A stretch of DNA of 64,000 bases from an uncultured Roseateles sp. (GCF_963422335.1 NZ_OY729424.1:5828001-5892000); one strand, 5' to 3'. Shown: positions 1 to 8,956, counted from the first letter of the stretch. Notes: generated from the letters alone by a model not told the origin. A program made the numbers and translations.

Positions 1-391
1 CCTCAAGCGTCTTGAGCACATAGCGGGCCACGGCCATCAGTGCGCCGGTGTTGCCGGCCGACACGCAGGCATGGGCCTGAACCGCGACATCGGCGCCCTG
101 CTTGACCTGCGCGATCGCCACGCGCATCGACGAGTCCTTCTTGCGACGCAGGGCCACCTCGACCGAGTCGTCCATGCTGACGACCTCGGACGCGGCCAGC
201 AGATGGCAGCGCGGCCACTGGGCCGCGGCTTGCAGCGCCTCGGGCAGACCGACCAGCACCACCTCGGCTTCGGGGTGTGCGGCCAGAAAGGCCTGCGCGG
301 CGGGCAAGGTCACCGACGGGCCGTGGTCGCCGCCCATGCAGTCAATGGCCAGACGTATCACAGCGGGGGACGTAGAAGAGGAGATAGGCAT
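1..391 (-). CDS. plsX: Phosphate acyltransferase PlsX, N-terminal part (cut by window edge)
   Basis: PlsX converts acyl-ACP to acyl-phosphate in the first steps of phospholipid synthesis at the cytoplasmic face of the membrane. The frame is open from the window edge to an ATG and reads about 130 residues. It contains the family's N-terminal signature (IDCMGGDHGP at about residues 16-25) and, near the edge, SAGNTGALMA, which is highly conserved in PlsX. The C-terminal two thirds lie outside the window. It follows rpmF on the same strand with a gap of 226 bases, the usual rpmF-plsX order of proteobacteria. No strong ribosome binding site is visible before the ATG, so the exact start is a little uncertain; the family assignment is not. 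Confidence 0.93.
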   Translation of the reverse strand, partial: MPISSSTSPAVIRLAIDCMGGDHGPSVTLPAAQAFLAAHPEAEVVLVGLPEALQAAAQWPRCHLLAASEVVSMDDSVEVALRRKKDSSMRVAIAQVKQGADVAVQAHACVSAGNTGALMAVARYVLKTLE

Positions 392-617
392 CCGCGGGGA
401 AATATGAAACTCGGCAAGGCGCTGCGTGGGACGCAGAAGGTACGCGAGCGCCGAGCATAGAGCAAGCGGGGCGACCCTGCGCCACCCCAAACCCGGCACG
501 CCAACGCAAAAACCCGGCGCTGCGGGGATTGCAGGCCGGGTGATCTTAAGCGGTCAACGAAGACATGTCCGACGAGTGATGAGTGCCTGGCACCCACCGC
601 CCGTGCTGAGTTTCAAC

Positions 618-800
618 TCAGGCGTCGGCCTTGGTCTTCAGGACCTTGCGCCCACGGTAGAAACCGTTGGGGCTGATGTGGTGACGCAGATGCTGCTCGC
701 CGGTGGTCGGCTCGATCGCGGTGCCCGGGGTAACCAGAGCATTGTGCGAACGGTGCATACCACGCTTGGAAGGCGACTTCTTGTTTTGCTGAACGGCCAT
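618..800 (-). CDS. rpmF: 50S ribosomal protein L32
   Basis: L32 is a small protein of the large ribosomal subunit. The 60-residue product starts MAVQQNKKSPSKRGMHRSH, the standard L32 N-terminus, and carries the HHISPNGFYRG segment typical of betaproteobacterial L32. Length fits the family (about 56-60 residues). It lies between DUF177 and plsX, the conserved neighbourhood in which ribosome and fatty-acid genes are co-transcribed. A 6-bp inverted repeat (CTGAGT/ACTCAG with a 4-base loop) overlaps the stop codon at about 606-621; without a T-run it is at most a weak terminator and may simply be a processing or attenuation site. Confidence 0.97.
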   Translation of the reverse strand: MAVQQNKKSPSKRGMHRSHNALVTPGTAIEPTTGEQHLRHHISPNGFYRGRKVLKTKADA

Positions 801-944
801 GGGATTCTCCTAACAATGCGGCGGGGGGTGGCTCTGGAAACAAACCCATTTGGTTTGTTCGGCCCACAAGCCGCCTGCCTTCCGACTCCCGGGCCCGCTC
901 GCGGCAACATGCCTGCAAGTTCTTCGCACCGGGGAAAGCCAAAG

Positions 945-973
945 ATTCTAGCACGATACGGCCAACATGGCCA
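945..973 (-). promoter_or_regulatory. Candidate sigma-70 promoter for rpmF-plsX
   Basis: Read on the minus strand, TGGCCA (968-973) and TAGAAT (945-950) are separated by 17 bases. They match the -35 consensus at 4 of 6 positions and the -10 consensus at 5 of 6. Transcription would begin near 938 and give rpmF a leader of about 140 bases. It lies in the gap after DUF177, so rpmF could be read both from this site and by read-through. Visual match only. Confidence 0.45.
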
Positions 974-990
974 GATGGCCGTGCCGGACG

Positions 991-1572
991 TCAATCATTG
1001 GGCTCCATCTTCTTCAGCGCCGCAAGCGCTGCGAAGGGGTTTTTGCGCTCTTTCTCGCCGTCCTGCTCGCCTGCCAAGGCCGGCATGTCCAGGTCATCGA
1101 CCGGCATAGGCAGGGGCTTGGGGCAGGTCTGGTGGCGCGGCACGATGGGCAGTGCCAGCAGCAGCTCGTCTTCCACCAATTCGAGCAGGCTCATATGGCG
1201 CTGCAGGGTCAGCACATCCTCTTCGGCATCGGCATCGAGCTGGGCGGCCACCTGCTCATCGCGCACGAAGCGGAATTCGCGCTGCAGCTTCAGCGCCGCG
1301 CGCACCGGCTGCAGGCAGCGCTGGCAGGTCAGGGCCACGGTGGCACCGGCCTGCAGGTGCAGCCAGGTCTGCGCCTCGCCGCCGCGGGGCTGGCGCTCCT
1401 CACCACGGGCCGACCAGGTGACCTCGGGCCAGCCGCTGGCGGGCGCCTCGGGTGCGGCATCTTCGGCCAGACGCTCCAGGGTGGCGGCGAGCCATGTGCC
1501 GGACAACTCGGCGCCATCGCGCGCGAACAGCTCCATGTCCAGCTTCAGGGGATCAAATACACGAACTCTCAT
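991..1572 (-). CDS. DUF177 (YceD) family protein
   Basis: This family is encoded next to rpmF across bacteria. YceD homologues have been linked to 23S rRNA accumulation; the molecular role is not settled. The 193-residue product has the paired-cysteine motif CQRC in mid-protein and the conserved C-terminal NPFAAL segment, both hallmarks of DUF177. The ATG at 1572 (MRVRVFDPLKLD) was chosen because it matches the usual N-terminus; the frame is open further upstream but that stretch runs into the maf promoter region and looks non-coding. It is divergent from maf, with 58 bases between the starts, and upstream of rpmF. Confidence 0.88.
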   Translation of the reverse strand: MRVRVFDPLKLDMELFARDGAELSGTWLAATLERLAEDAAPEAPASGWPEVTWSARGEERQPRGGEAQTWLHLQAGATVALTCQRCLQPVRAALKLQREFRFVRDEQVAAQLDADAEEDVLTLQRHMSLLELVEDELLLALPIVPRHQTCPKPLPMPVDDLDMPALAGEQDGEKERKNPFAALAALKKMEPND

Positions 1573-1630
1573 GGGTCGAGTGTAAAGGCAGGCCTGCGCG
1601 CCGGCCCAGCCCGGATGGGACAATGCCGGC

Positions 1631-2221
1631 ATGCAAACACGCCCTGCCCTCATTCTGGGCTCCACCTCGCGCTACCGGCGCGAGTTGCTGGAGCGCCTGC
1701 GTCTGCCCTTCATGGTGGCCGCGCCCGATGTCGATGAAACCCCGCTGCCCGAAGAGACGCCGGTCGCACTGGCCCGCCGCCTGGCATTGGCGAAAGCACG
1801 TGCCGTGGCGGCCCTGCATCCGCAGGCCATCGTGATCGGCTCCGACCAGGTCGCCGACCTGAATGGCCAAAGCCTGGGCAAGCCCGGCACCCATGAGCGG
1901 GCGGTCGCGCAACTGCGTGCGATGCGCGGCCAGGCAGTGGTGTTCCAGACTGCCGTGGCCGTGGTCTGCCAGGCGACGGGCTTCGAGGCGCAAGACCTGG
2001 CCCCGGTGACGGTGCGCTTTCGAGACCTGAGCGATGCCGAGATCGAGGCCTATCTGCGCGCCGAGGAACCGTACGACTGCGCCGGCAGCGCCAAGTCCGA
2101 GGCACTTGGCATTGCCCTGGTCAGCGCCATGGAGTCGGACGACCCGACCGCCCTGGTGGGCCTGCCGCTGATACGCGTGTGCACAATGCTGCGCGCCGCC
2201 GGCCTGGATCCCCTGGCATGA
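1631..2221 (+). CDS. maf: Maf-family nucleotide pyrophosphatase (YceF type)
   Basis: Maf proteins hydrolyse non-canonical or modified nucleoside triphosphates to the monophosphate plus pyrophosphate; the YceF subgroup prefers 7-methyl-GTP. The 196-residue product begins with the substrate-loop motif GSTSRYRRELL (residues 10-20) and has the catalytic GSDQVADL segment at about residues 73-80 and EPYDCAGSAKSEA near residue 150, all in family order. The length is normal. The stop codon overlaps the ATG of the following methylase (ATGA), so the two are translationally coupled. The assignment to the YceF rather than the YhdE branch rests on the EPYDCAGS segment and is moderately sure. Confidence 0.9.
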   Translation: MQTRPALILGSTSRYRRELLERLRLPFMVAAPDVDETPLPEETPVALARRLALAKARAVAALHPQAIVIGSDQVADLNGQSLGKPGTHERAVAQLRAMRGQAVVFQTAVAVVCQATGFEAQDLAPVTVRFRDLSDAEIEAYLRAEEPYDCAGSAKSEALGIALVSAMESDDPTALVGLPLIRVCTMLRAAGLDPLA

Positions 2222-2982
2222 GCGGCCGACTGATACTGATCCCGAACACGCTGGACTTTGGTGTGGACGGCGCGGCTGTGGATTTGCACGAGGTGCTGCC
2301 GCTGGAGGTCATCCGCACCGCGGCCAAGCTTACACACTGGGTGGCCGAGAACGCCAAGACCACGCGAGCCTTCCTGAAGCGGGTTGATGCGATCCAGCCG
2401 CTGGTCCAGCCGCTGCAGAGCCTGAACATCGTCGAGATGCCGCGCCCGCCCAAGGGCCGGGCACAGCCGGACACCTCGGCCAGCCCCTGGCCGGCCCTGC
2501 TGGCGCCGGCTCGCACTGGGCATGACATCGGCCTGATCTCCGAGGCCGGCCTGCCGGCGATTGCTGACCCAGGCGCGCTGCTGGTGGCCGCCGCCCATGC
2601 CGAAGGCATTGAAGTCGTGCCCTTGAGCGGTCCCAGCTCTCTGCTATTGGCCTTGGGGGCCAGCGGACTGAACGGGCAGAGTTTTGCCTTTGTCGGCTAC
2701 CTGCCGGTCGATGCAGCCGCGCGCACGGCCAAGCTGCGCGAACTGGAGGGCCTGTCACGTCGGCTGGGCCAGACCCAGCTGATGATCGAAACGCCCTACC
2801 GCAACCAGGCCCTGCTGGATGGTCTGCTGGCCGGCTTGCAGCCGCAGACGCAGCTGTCGGTCAGCTGCGGGCTGACCCTGCCCGGCGGCTGGACGCGCAC
2901 CAGCACGGTGGCGCAGTGGAAGGCCAAACCCAAGACAATGCCGGACAAGGTGCCGGCGGTATTTGCGCTGCTGGCCAGCTAG
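2218..2982 (+). CDS. RsmI-like tetrapyrrole-methylase-fold SAM methyltransferase
   Basis: RsmI 2'-O-methylates C1402 of 16S rRNA. This 254-residue protein shares the fold: a SEAGLPAIADPG segment (RsmI has S-D-A-G-T-P-x-I-S-D-P-G) and SGPSSLLLALGASGL followed by GYLP, the SAM-pocket region of the family. The N-terminus (LILIPNTLDFG) differs from the canonical GTLYIVATPIGN, so it may be a paralogue with another substrate rather than true RsmI. The ATG overlapping the maf stop was chosen; an upstream start would overlap maf by more than 40 bases. It is convergent with rhlE. Confidence 0.8.
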   Translation: MSGRLILIPNTLDFGVDGAAVDLHEVLPLEVIRTAAKLTHWVAENAKTTRAFLKRVDAIQPLVQPLQSLNIVEMPRPPKGRAQPDTSASPWPALLAPARTGHDIGLISEAGLPAIADPGALLVAAAHAEGIEVVPLSGPSSLLLALGASGLNGQSFAFVGYLPVDAAARTAKLRELEGLSRRLGQTQLMIETPYRNQALLDGLLAGLQPQTQLSVSCGLTLPGGWTRTSTVAQWKAKPKTMPDKVPAVFALLAS

Positions 2983-3013
2983 GCCGGCACGAGTCAGGAC
3001 AAATCAGAACAAA

Positions 3014-4510
3014 TCAGGATGAGGCCGAGGTCTCCGCGACCTTGGCGCCAAACAGGGCGGCGACCTTCTTCTTCGGCTTGATATTGGCCGAGATGGTCTT
3101 GCCGGCCGCCTGGGCGTTGGCACCCGACTCCCAGGCCGGCGCATCGCTGGAGGCGCTGCTGGGCTCGTAGGGCTTGTCGAAGAAGGGGTCGCTGTTGCGC
3201 GGCGCCGGGCGCGGTGCGCTGTAGCTGGAGCGTGCCGGCGCGCTGCGCTCGCGCACTTCGCGCGGCTCGCTGCGCGGCGCATCGGCCGAAGCCGCCGACG
3301 ACTCTTCATAGCTGCGGCGCGGCGGACGCGCCGGGCGCTGATCGTCGAGCTCGATCGCCTCGAGCTCGATCTTCTTCTTGATCAGCTTCTCGATATCGGC
3401 CACCAGGCGCTGGTCTTCACGCGTCACCAGGGTCACGGCAAGACCCGAGGCGCCGGCACGGCCGGTGCGGCCGATGCGGTGCACATAGTCTTCGGCATTG
3501 AAGGGCACGTCGAAGTTGAACACGGCCGGCAGATCGGCAATGTCCAGGCCGCGAGCGGCCACGTCGGTGCAAACCAGCACGTCCACTTCACCGCGCTTGA
3601 AGGCTTCCAGCGCCTTCAGGCGTTCGTCTTGCGACTTGTCGCCATGCAGCGCATTGGTGCGCAGGCCGTCGCGCTCGAACGAGCGGGCCAGGCGGGCACA
3701 GCCGAGCTTGGAATTGACGAACACGATGGCCTGGGTCAGCGCACGGTCCTTAATCAGCTTCAACACGGCACCACGCTTGTCGTCGGTGGCCACGCTGTAG
3801 AAACGCTGCTCGACATTGGTGGCAGTGGCGTTCGGACGCGCTACCTCGACCAGGATGGGGTTCTGCAGATAGCTCTCGGCCAGGCGTTTGATCTCGGGCG
3901 AGAAGGTGGCCGAGAACAGCAGGGTCTGGCGGGCCTTGGGCAGATAGCTCAGGATGCGCTGCAGGTCCGGCAGAAAACCGATGTCCAGCATGCGGTCGGC
4001 TTCGTCCAGCACCACGTACTCGACCTGGCCCAGCGAACAGTTCTTCGCCTCGATATGGTCCAGCAGCCGGCCCGGCGTGGCGATCAGAACTTCGACGCCG
4101 GCCTTCAGCTGCGCCGTCTGCGGCTTCATGTCGATGCCACCGAAGACCACGGTCGCACGCAACTGGGTGTGCTTGGAATAAGCCTTGACGTTGTTGGCCA
4201 CCTGGTCGGCCAGTTCGCGCGTCGGGGCCAGCACCAGGGCACGCACCGGATGCCGCGCCGGCGAGGTGCTGGCATTCTCGTGCTTGAGCATGCGTTGCAG
4301 CAGCGGCAGCGAGAAAGCGGCGGTCTTGCCGGTGCCGGTCTGCGCGGCCCCCATCACGTCACGGCCGTCAAGAACGAGGGGAATCGCCTTGGCCTGGATC
4401 GGGGTCATCTCCGTGTAGCCGGAGTCGATCACAGCCCGCAAAAGCTTCGCGTCCAGCGCGAGCGAGTCAAAACGAGTGGCGAATACTTCTGGGACTGTTT
4501 GTTCGGTCAT
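3014..4510 (-). CDS. rhlE: DEAD-box ATP-dependent RNA helicase RhlE
   Basis: This enzyme unwinds RNA duplexes in ribosome assembly and RNA decay. The 498-residue protein has all helicase motifs in order: Q-motif (GYTEMTPIQ, 31-39), Walker A AQTGTGKT (56-63), PTREL, TPGRL, DEAD (169-172), SAT, ARGLDI and HRIGRTGR. After the two RecA domains there is a low-complexity tail rich in Arg, Ser, Pro and Ala (about residues 390-480), ending in a KPKKK basic patch, as in RhlE-type proteins that use the tail for RNA contact. It is transcribed alone, convergent with the methylase upstream and separated from the polysaccharide genes by 64 bases. Confidence 0.95.
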   Translation of the reverse strand: MTEQTVPEVFATRFDSLALDAKLLRAVIDSGYTEMTPIQAKAIPLVLDGRDVMGAAQTGTGKTAAFSLPLLQRMLKHENASTSPARHPVRALVLAPTRELADQVANNVKAYSKHTQLRATVVFGGIDMKPQTAQLKAGVEVLIATPGRLLDHIEAKNCSLGQVEYVVLDEADRMLDIGFLPDLQRILSYLPKARQTLLFSATFSPEIKRLAESYLQNPILVEVARPNATATNVEQRFYSVATDDKRGAVLKLIKDRALTQAIVFVNSKLGCARLARSFERDGLRTNALHGDKSQDERLKALEAFKRGEVDVLVCTDVAARGLDIADLPAVFNFDVPFNAEDYVHRIGRTGRAGASGLAVTLVTREDQRLVADIEKLIKKKIELEAIELDDQRPARPPRRSYEESSAASADAPRSEPREVRERSAPARSSYSAPRPAPRNSDPFFDKPYEPSSASSDAPAWESGANAQAAGKTISANIKPKKKVAALFGAKVAETSASS

Positions 4511-4574
4511 AGCCCCTGATTATCCACTTATTGAAAAGCCAACCCGGGAAAGCCCCGATTTGGCCGCTTTTGGC

Positions 4575-5669
4575 TCAGCGGCGGAACACCAGCCAGCGCG
4601 GCGTCTTGAAGCGCACGATCATCCAGTACATGCTGACATAGGCGACCAGGAACAGCCCCAGCAACAGGGCCAGCATGAAGGTGTCGTCCCACCAGATGAT
4701 GGCCGGGATCGCCGCCAGCGAGCACACCACCCACAGATAGGGGGCCGTCATCGAATTGCGGCGCGTCAGGATGTGGGCATCGCGCGAGCCTATGGCCCAG
4801 CGCATCAGCCGGCGGTAGACCAGGCTGTGCAGGTGCACACCGTCGGGCATGCCCACCGGCCGGCCGCGCACGACCTTGCGCCGGTACATCGAGAACACCG
4901 TCTCTATCACCGGGTAGGCGCACAGCAGCAGCGGGAACAGCGGGGAGACGCTGCGGTTGCGGTCTATCAGCATGATGTTGAGCTCGGCCAGCATGAAGCC
5001 CAGGAAATAGGCGCCGCCATCACCCAGAAAGACCAGGCCCATCGGATAGTTCCAGACGAAGAAGCCCAGGGCAGCCGCGAGCACCAGCAGCGCCACGCTG
5101 GCCACCAGGCCGTCACCGACCGTCATCGCCACCGCCGCCACGCCGGCCAGCATGACGACACAGCACATCGAGGCCAGGCCGTTGAAGCCGTCGATGATGT
5201 TGACGGCATTGGAAACCCCCGTCACCACCAGCACGGCCAGCATGAAGGCCCCGACCTTGGTCGCAGCGAAGGCATCCAGCCCCGGAATGGTGGTGTGGTC
5301 GATGTCGGCGCCCAGCAGCCACACGCCGAGGGCCGCAGCCATGGTGGTGGCCAGCAGGCGGCGCAATGGGCTGACCCGTTTGGTGAAGTCCTCGATCAGT
5401 CCGGACACGAATGCCGGCAGGCTGCACAGCAGCAGGGCACCGACCTGGACCCGGAACTCCGGCTGCTTGAACACCAGAAAGCCTGAGCCTGCGCAAACAC
5501 CGATAAAGATGCCCAGGCCACCGATACGCGGCACCGGCCGGGCATGGAATTTCTGCGGCCCGGACAGGTCATTGTCGGCCGACATGCCGGCATGCAGATG
5601 GGCCGAGCGCACGATCAGCAGCGTCGCCACGACGGCGATGGCAAAACTCAGGGCGAAGGTAGAAAGCAT
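4575..5669 (-). CDS. WecA/MraY-family polyprenyl-phosphate sugar-1-phosphate transferase
   Basis: Initiates a lipid-linked glycan by moving a HexNAc-1-phosphate from a UDP-sugar to undecaprenyl phosphate in the inner membrane. The 364-residue protein has about ten hydrophobic segments. It shows the family motifs HARPVPRIGG (42-51), NAVNIIDGFNG (154-164, with the metal-binding Asp), FLGDGGAYFLGF (from 215) and the HLHS loop near residue 280. The sugar it transfers cannot be read from sequence; the nearby UDP-L-FucNAc and rhamnose genes are compatible with a GlcNAc or FucNAc primer. It is downstream of wzz in the same direction, with an intervening hairpin. Confidence 0.9.
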   Translation of the reverse strand: MLSTFALSFAIAVVATLLIVRSAHLHAGMSADNDLSGPQKFHARPVPRIGGLGIFIGVCAGSGFLVFKQPEFRVQVGALLLCSLPAFVSGLIEDFTKRVSPLRRLLATTMAAALGVWLLGADIDHTTIPGLDAFAATKVGAFMLAVLVVTGVSNAVNIIDGFNGLASMCCVVMLAGVAAVAMTVGDGLVASVALLVLAAALGFFVWNYPMGLVFLGDGGAYFLGFMLAELNIMLIDRNRSVSPLFPLLLCAYPVIETVFSMYRRKVVRGRPVGMPDGVHLHSLVYRRLMRWAIGSRDAHILTRRNSMTAPYLWVVCSLAAIPAIIWWDDTFMLALLLGLFLVAYVSMYWMIVRFKTPRWLVFRR

Positions 5670-5713
5670 GGGCTAGAAGATCCGTAGTGCGCCGTGGCCG
5701 GGTTGCCGCAGGG

Positions 5714-5734
5714 GCTGAAGGCCGGGCCTTCAGC
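5714..5734. terminator. 10-bp inverted repeat at the end of wzz
   Basis: GCTGAAGGCC and GGCCTTCAGC form a perfect 10-bp inverted repeat separated by one base, overlapping the wzz stop codon. In RNA it would fold with a small loop. There is no T-run, so it may be a Rho-type boundary, an attenuator between wzz and the WecA-like gene, or an mRNA-stabilising hairpin. Confidence 0.4.
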
Positions 5735-6923
5735 GCGCCGCTGCATCGGGGTCGCGGCGCCCTCGCAGCAGGGCTCCCAGGCGGGCGAGCTTGCGGGCCC
5801 GCTCGGGGTCGCGCTGCGTGCGGCGAAGCTGGTGGCGGATCAACACAAATCCGGTCAGCGCCAGGCCGGCCAGCAGCACAGCCACCACGGCAGCAATGGC
5901 ACGCTTGGGCTTGGACTTGTGGTCGGGAACCTGAGCCACGTCGACCACCTGGATCAGGCTGCCCTCACGGCTTTCGTCAACACGCGCCAGCTCATACTGC
6001 CGGGCAAACAGCTCGAACAGGGTCTCCTGGTACTTGAATTCGCGGTACTTGCCCACGTAGTCGGCGTCACCCGAGGCGTCGCTGGTCCGCTCCAGCTTGT
6101 CCAGTTGCCCCCGCAGCGCGGCCACCGTGCCGCTCAGCTGCATCACCTCCGGCGACTGGGACGAGAAGCTGCTGCTCAGGGTTTGCAGCCGCACCTCGGC
6201 CGAGGTGAGCTCAGCCTTGAGCTTGGCATAGTTTTCGGCCGCGGCCCGCGGCTCGGCCTTCAGCGCACTGGGCGCAAAGCCGCTGCCCTGCAAGGCCACC
6301 TGAGCCTGCGCGAGCTTGGTCTTGGCCTGGTTCAGTTGGCCCTCGAAGAACAGCTTGCGCTGCTGCGCCTCCGTCACGGCCAGCACTGAGGTCAGGCGAC
6401 GCAACTCATCGACAAAGGCGTTGGCCATGTCGGCCGAGCGCTGGGGATCGTGATCGTCCACCTCGATCGTGATCAGGCCATCGCGTCGCCCGGCGGCGAC
6501 CCGCAGATTGGCCGCCAGCTCGATCCGCAGCACGGAGGGGCGCTGCTCGTCATACACCTCGGCCAGCTTGAAGCGGGCGATGATGCGATCGGCAATGCTG
6601 GTGCTTTGCAGCAGGGTGACGTACTGATCGAGCGGACTCTTGACCCCGCCCGCCGCCCCGGCCAGACCGGCCAGCGAGCCCAGCGACGACAGCGCCGAGG
6701 CCACCAGCGATCCCTGCTGCTGTGGCGGCACCATCAGAGTGCGGGCAGTGAAGGTGGGCTTGAACAAATAGGTCGCCCCAAAGGTCGCCACCCCCACGAG
6801 CAAGGCGCCACCGACGATCAGGCGCAGGTGCTGGGCCAGGGTCAGCATGGTGTCGAGCAGGCCCGCATCGGGCGCGGCGACCACGGCTTCAGGCGCGTTC
6901 TCGCGCGTTTGATTCGCTGTCAT
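5730..6923 (-). CDS. wzz: Wzz/GNVR-type polysaccharide chain-length regulator
   Basis: A polysaccharide co-polymerase that sets chain length and couples polymerisation to export in the inner membrane. The 397-residue protein has a transmembrane segment near residues 35-55, a long periplasmic part with predicted helices (about 170-300), and a second transmembrane segment near residues 340-360 preceded by a Pro-rich motif (VPDHKSKPKR), the classical PCP architecture. There is no C-terminal BY-kinase domain. The ATG two bases after the stop of the export gene was chosen; a TTG two codons upstream would overlap that gene. Confidence 0.87.
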   Translation of the reverse strand: MTANQTRENAPEAVVAAPDAGLLDTMLTLAQHLRLIVGGALLVGVATFGATYLFKPTFTARTLMVPPQQQGSLVASALSSLGSLAGLAGAAGGVKSPLDQYVTLLQSTSIADRIIARFKLAEVYDEQRPSVLRIELAANLRVAAGRRDGLITIEVDDHDPQRSADMANAFVDELRRLTSVLAVTEAQQRKLFFEGQLNQAKTKLAQAQVALQGSGFAPSALKAEPRAAAENYAKLKAELTSAEVRLQTLSSSFSSQSPEVMQLSGTVAALRGQLDKLERTSDASGDADYVGKYREFKYQETLFELFARQYELARVDESREGSLIQVVDVAQVPDHKSKPKRAIAAVVAVLLAGLALTGFVLIRHQLRRTQRDPERARKLARLGALLRGRRDPDAAAR

Positions 6924-6925
6924 GC

Positions 6926-8956
6926 TCAATTGATGCTCTTGACGGTGGCCACACCCAGAGCGAATTGATACAGGATCTGCGCCCAGTCCTTGGTCTCACG
7001 CATGGTGGAGGTCTTGTAGATGTTCTCGGGCACGAAAATCGTGTCGCCGGCCATGGCCTGCACGCCGCCGATGTCGCCATCGGTGAACCAACCGCTCTTG
7101 CGCGCCTGGCTGCTGACGACGCTGCCATTGGCGCGTATCACGAACACACTGGCCTTGTCGGCCGACTTGGTCGGGCCGCCGGACTGGCGCAAATATTCGT
7201 CCAGGTCGCGCCCGGGCTTGAACATATAACTGCCGGCATTGAAGACGCTGCCAAACACGCTGACCGTGGTCGGCTTGGACGGCACGTAGACACGGTCGCC
7301 ATCTTCGACCGTCATTTCGGGCAGCTCGGTCTCATTGGCGGCGAACTGCAGCACCACGCGTCCGCTGGGCTTGACGGCGCGCAGACGCTCCAGCAATTTG
7401 CCCTGTCCCGAGGCACGCATGGCCACCTCTTCGGTGCTCTCATCCCCCTTGGCCACCGTGGTGCCATTGGCCGACTTCTTGAACTCGGTCTCGAGCTCGC
7501 GCAGGCTGCGTTCATAGCTTTCCTGCTGGGCCAGCCGCACCGACTCGCGGTTGAACTCGGTGCCGAACAGGAAGGCCTCCGAAGTCATGCCGCCGGCGGC
7601 ACGCAACGCATCGCGCAGTGAACTGCCTGCGGGCAGCACGTAGTCGCCCGGGCGCAGCACCTCGCCCTCGACACGCACGCGCTTGTTCTGGCGCAGCACC
7701 GGCTGGGCCACCTCGACGGCACTGAACACGCGCAGCACATCGCCATGGCTGAGCTCCAGATTCAGGCTCTGCGGCAGCGGCAGCTCGCGGATGCGGGCGG
7801 CATTGTTCTCGTTCAGGCGGTGCACGGCCAGGCGCCCGCGATCGGCCACGGCAGAAAAGCCACCGGCCATGCGCAGCACTTCGCCGATGTTCTCGCCGCT
7901 GCGCAACTCGAACACCGCGGCCTTGTTGACACTGCCGATCACGCCCACCTGCGGCCCCACCGGCGCCACATGGATCACGTCCTCGTCGCGCAGCACCCGG
8001 TCGCCGGCACGGTCACCGCGCAGCAGCAGGTCATACAGATCGAGGCCGCCAACCAGCTTGGCGCCGCGGCGCAGCTGGATATTGCGCATGCTGCCGACCG
8101 GGGTCGGGCCACCGGCCGCCAGCAGCGCCTGCAGCACGGTCGACACACTGCTCACCGAATAGGCGCCCGGGCGCTGCACAAAGCCCGTCACATAGACGCG
8201 CACGCCGCGCAGCTGGCCCAGGGCCACCGAGAGCTGGAAATTGCGGAACTGCTGGCCCACGCGCTGGCTCAGCAGTTCGCGCAGCTCGGCGTACTTGACG
8301 CCCACCAGCGACACCGTGCCGACACGGGGAATCGAGATGCGGCCGCTGCGGTCCACCGTCAGGCGCAGATTGGCGTCCACCCCGCCCCAGATATTGAGCA
8401 CCACCTCGTCGCCGGGGCCCAGCACATAGTCGTCGGGCACCAGGGCCGGGCCATCGGGCAGATTGGTCCAGGTCGAGCCGGTGATCAGCTCGGCACCGAA
8501 GCGGCGTATCAGGGTCGGGTCGTCCTCCTGGCGCAGGCTGTCCAGGCTGCGCACCTGGCTGGCACCGGCCAGCTGGCGCACGAACAGCTCGAATTCGCTG
8601 GGCAGGTAGACGGGGCGGAAGGCGTCGAAATCATCGCGCTGGCGTCGGTCGCTGTTGCCATTGCGTGCCGCAGCGTCAGCCTCGTTGCGGCTGCCGCGAC
8701 GGGTTTCGGTCGGCATGGTGGGGCCGGCCTGCGGGCTGCTGGGCTGCATCAGACGCACCGGCCCACCCTGCACCGAGGTCGGATCCAGCACGGGATTTGC
8801 ATTCTGGGCCAGCACCGGCTCGGCCGCCAGGGCGCACAGCAGCAGCAGACCCTGCATGCCACCCGCCCAGGCCTTGCGCCAGCGGGAGGGAACTGCGGCG
8901 CCATGACGGACGGGAGAGATCGCTGACGATCCCGAAGTGCTGACGAAAAAGTTCAT
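6926..8956 (-). CDS. SLBB-domain outer-membrane polysaccharide export protein (Wza-like)
   Basis: Proteins of this family form the periplasmic and outer-membrane channel for capsule or exopolysaccharide. The 676-residue product has a signal peptide ending at about VLA-Q (hydrophobic core LLLLCALAA), a Poly_export domain (LGPGDEVVLNIWGGVD, about residues 175-250) and several soluble-ligand-binding (SLBB) repeats seen as recurring YVTGFVQRPGAY-, VEGEVLRPGDY- and VFGSVFNAGSY-type motifs, each followed by a LxxAGG segment. It is longer than E. coli Wza (about 380 residues). A standard lipobox is absent. The ATG start is used; an in-frame TTG lies three codons upstream. It is operonic with wzz. 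Confidence 0.88.
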   Translation of the reverse strand: MNFFVSTSGSSAISPVRHGAAVPSRWRKAWAGGMQGLLLLCALAAEPVLAQNANPVLDPTSVQGGPVRLMQPSSPQAGPTMPTETRRGSRNEADAAARNGNSDRRQRDDFDAFRPVYLPSEFELFVRQLAGASQVRSLDSLRQEDDPTLIRRFGAELITGSTWTNLPDGPALVPDDYVLGPGDEVVLNIWGGVDANLRLTVDRSGRISIPRVGTVSLVGVKYAELRELLSQRVGQQFRNFQLSVALGQLRGVRVYVTGFVQRPGAYSVSSVSTVLQALLAAGGPTPVGSMRNIQLRRGAKLVGGLDLYDLLLRGDRAGDRVLRDEDVIHVAPVGPQVGVIGSVNKAAVFELRSGENIGEVLRMAGGFSAVADRGRLAVHRLNENNAARIRELPLPQSLNLELSHGDVLRVFSAVEVAQPVLRQNKRVRVEGEVLRPGDYVLPAGSSLRDALRAAGGMTSEAFLFGTEFNRESVRLAQQESYERSLRELETEFKKSANGTTVAKGDESTEEVAMRASGQGKLLERLRAVKPSGRVVLQFAANETELPEMTVEDGDRVYVPSKPTTVSVFGSVFNAGSYMFKPGRDLDEYLRQSGGPTKSADKASVFVIRANGSVVSSQARKSGWFTDGDIGGVQAMAGDTIFVPENIYKTSTMRETKDWAQILYQFALGVATVKSIN

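Noticed and set aside
2997..3020. Two near copies of ACAAATCAG between the RsmI-like and rhlE genes
   Set aside because: Only two short copies; too little to call a repeat array, operator or attachment site.
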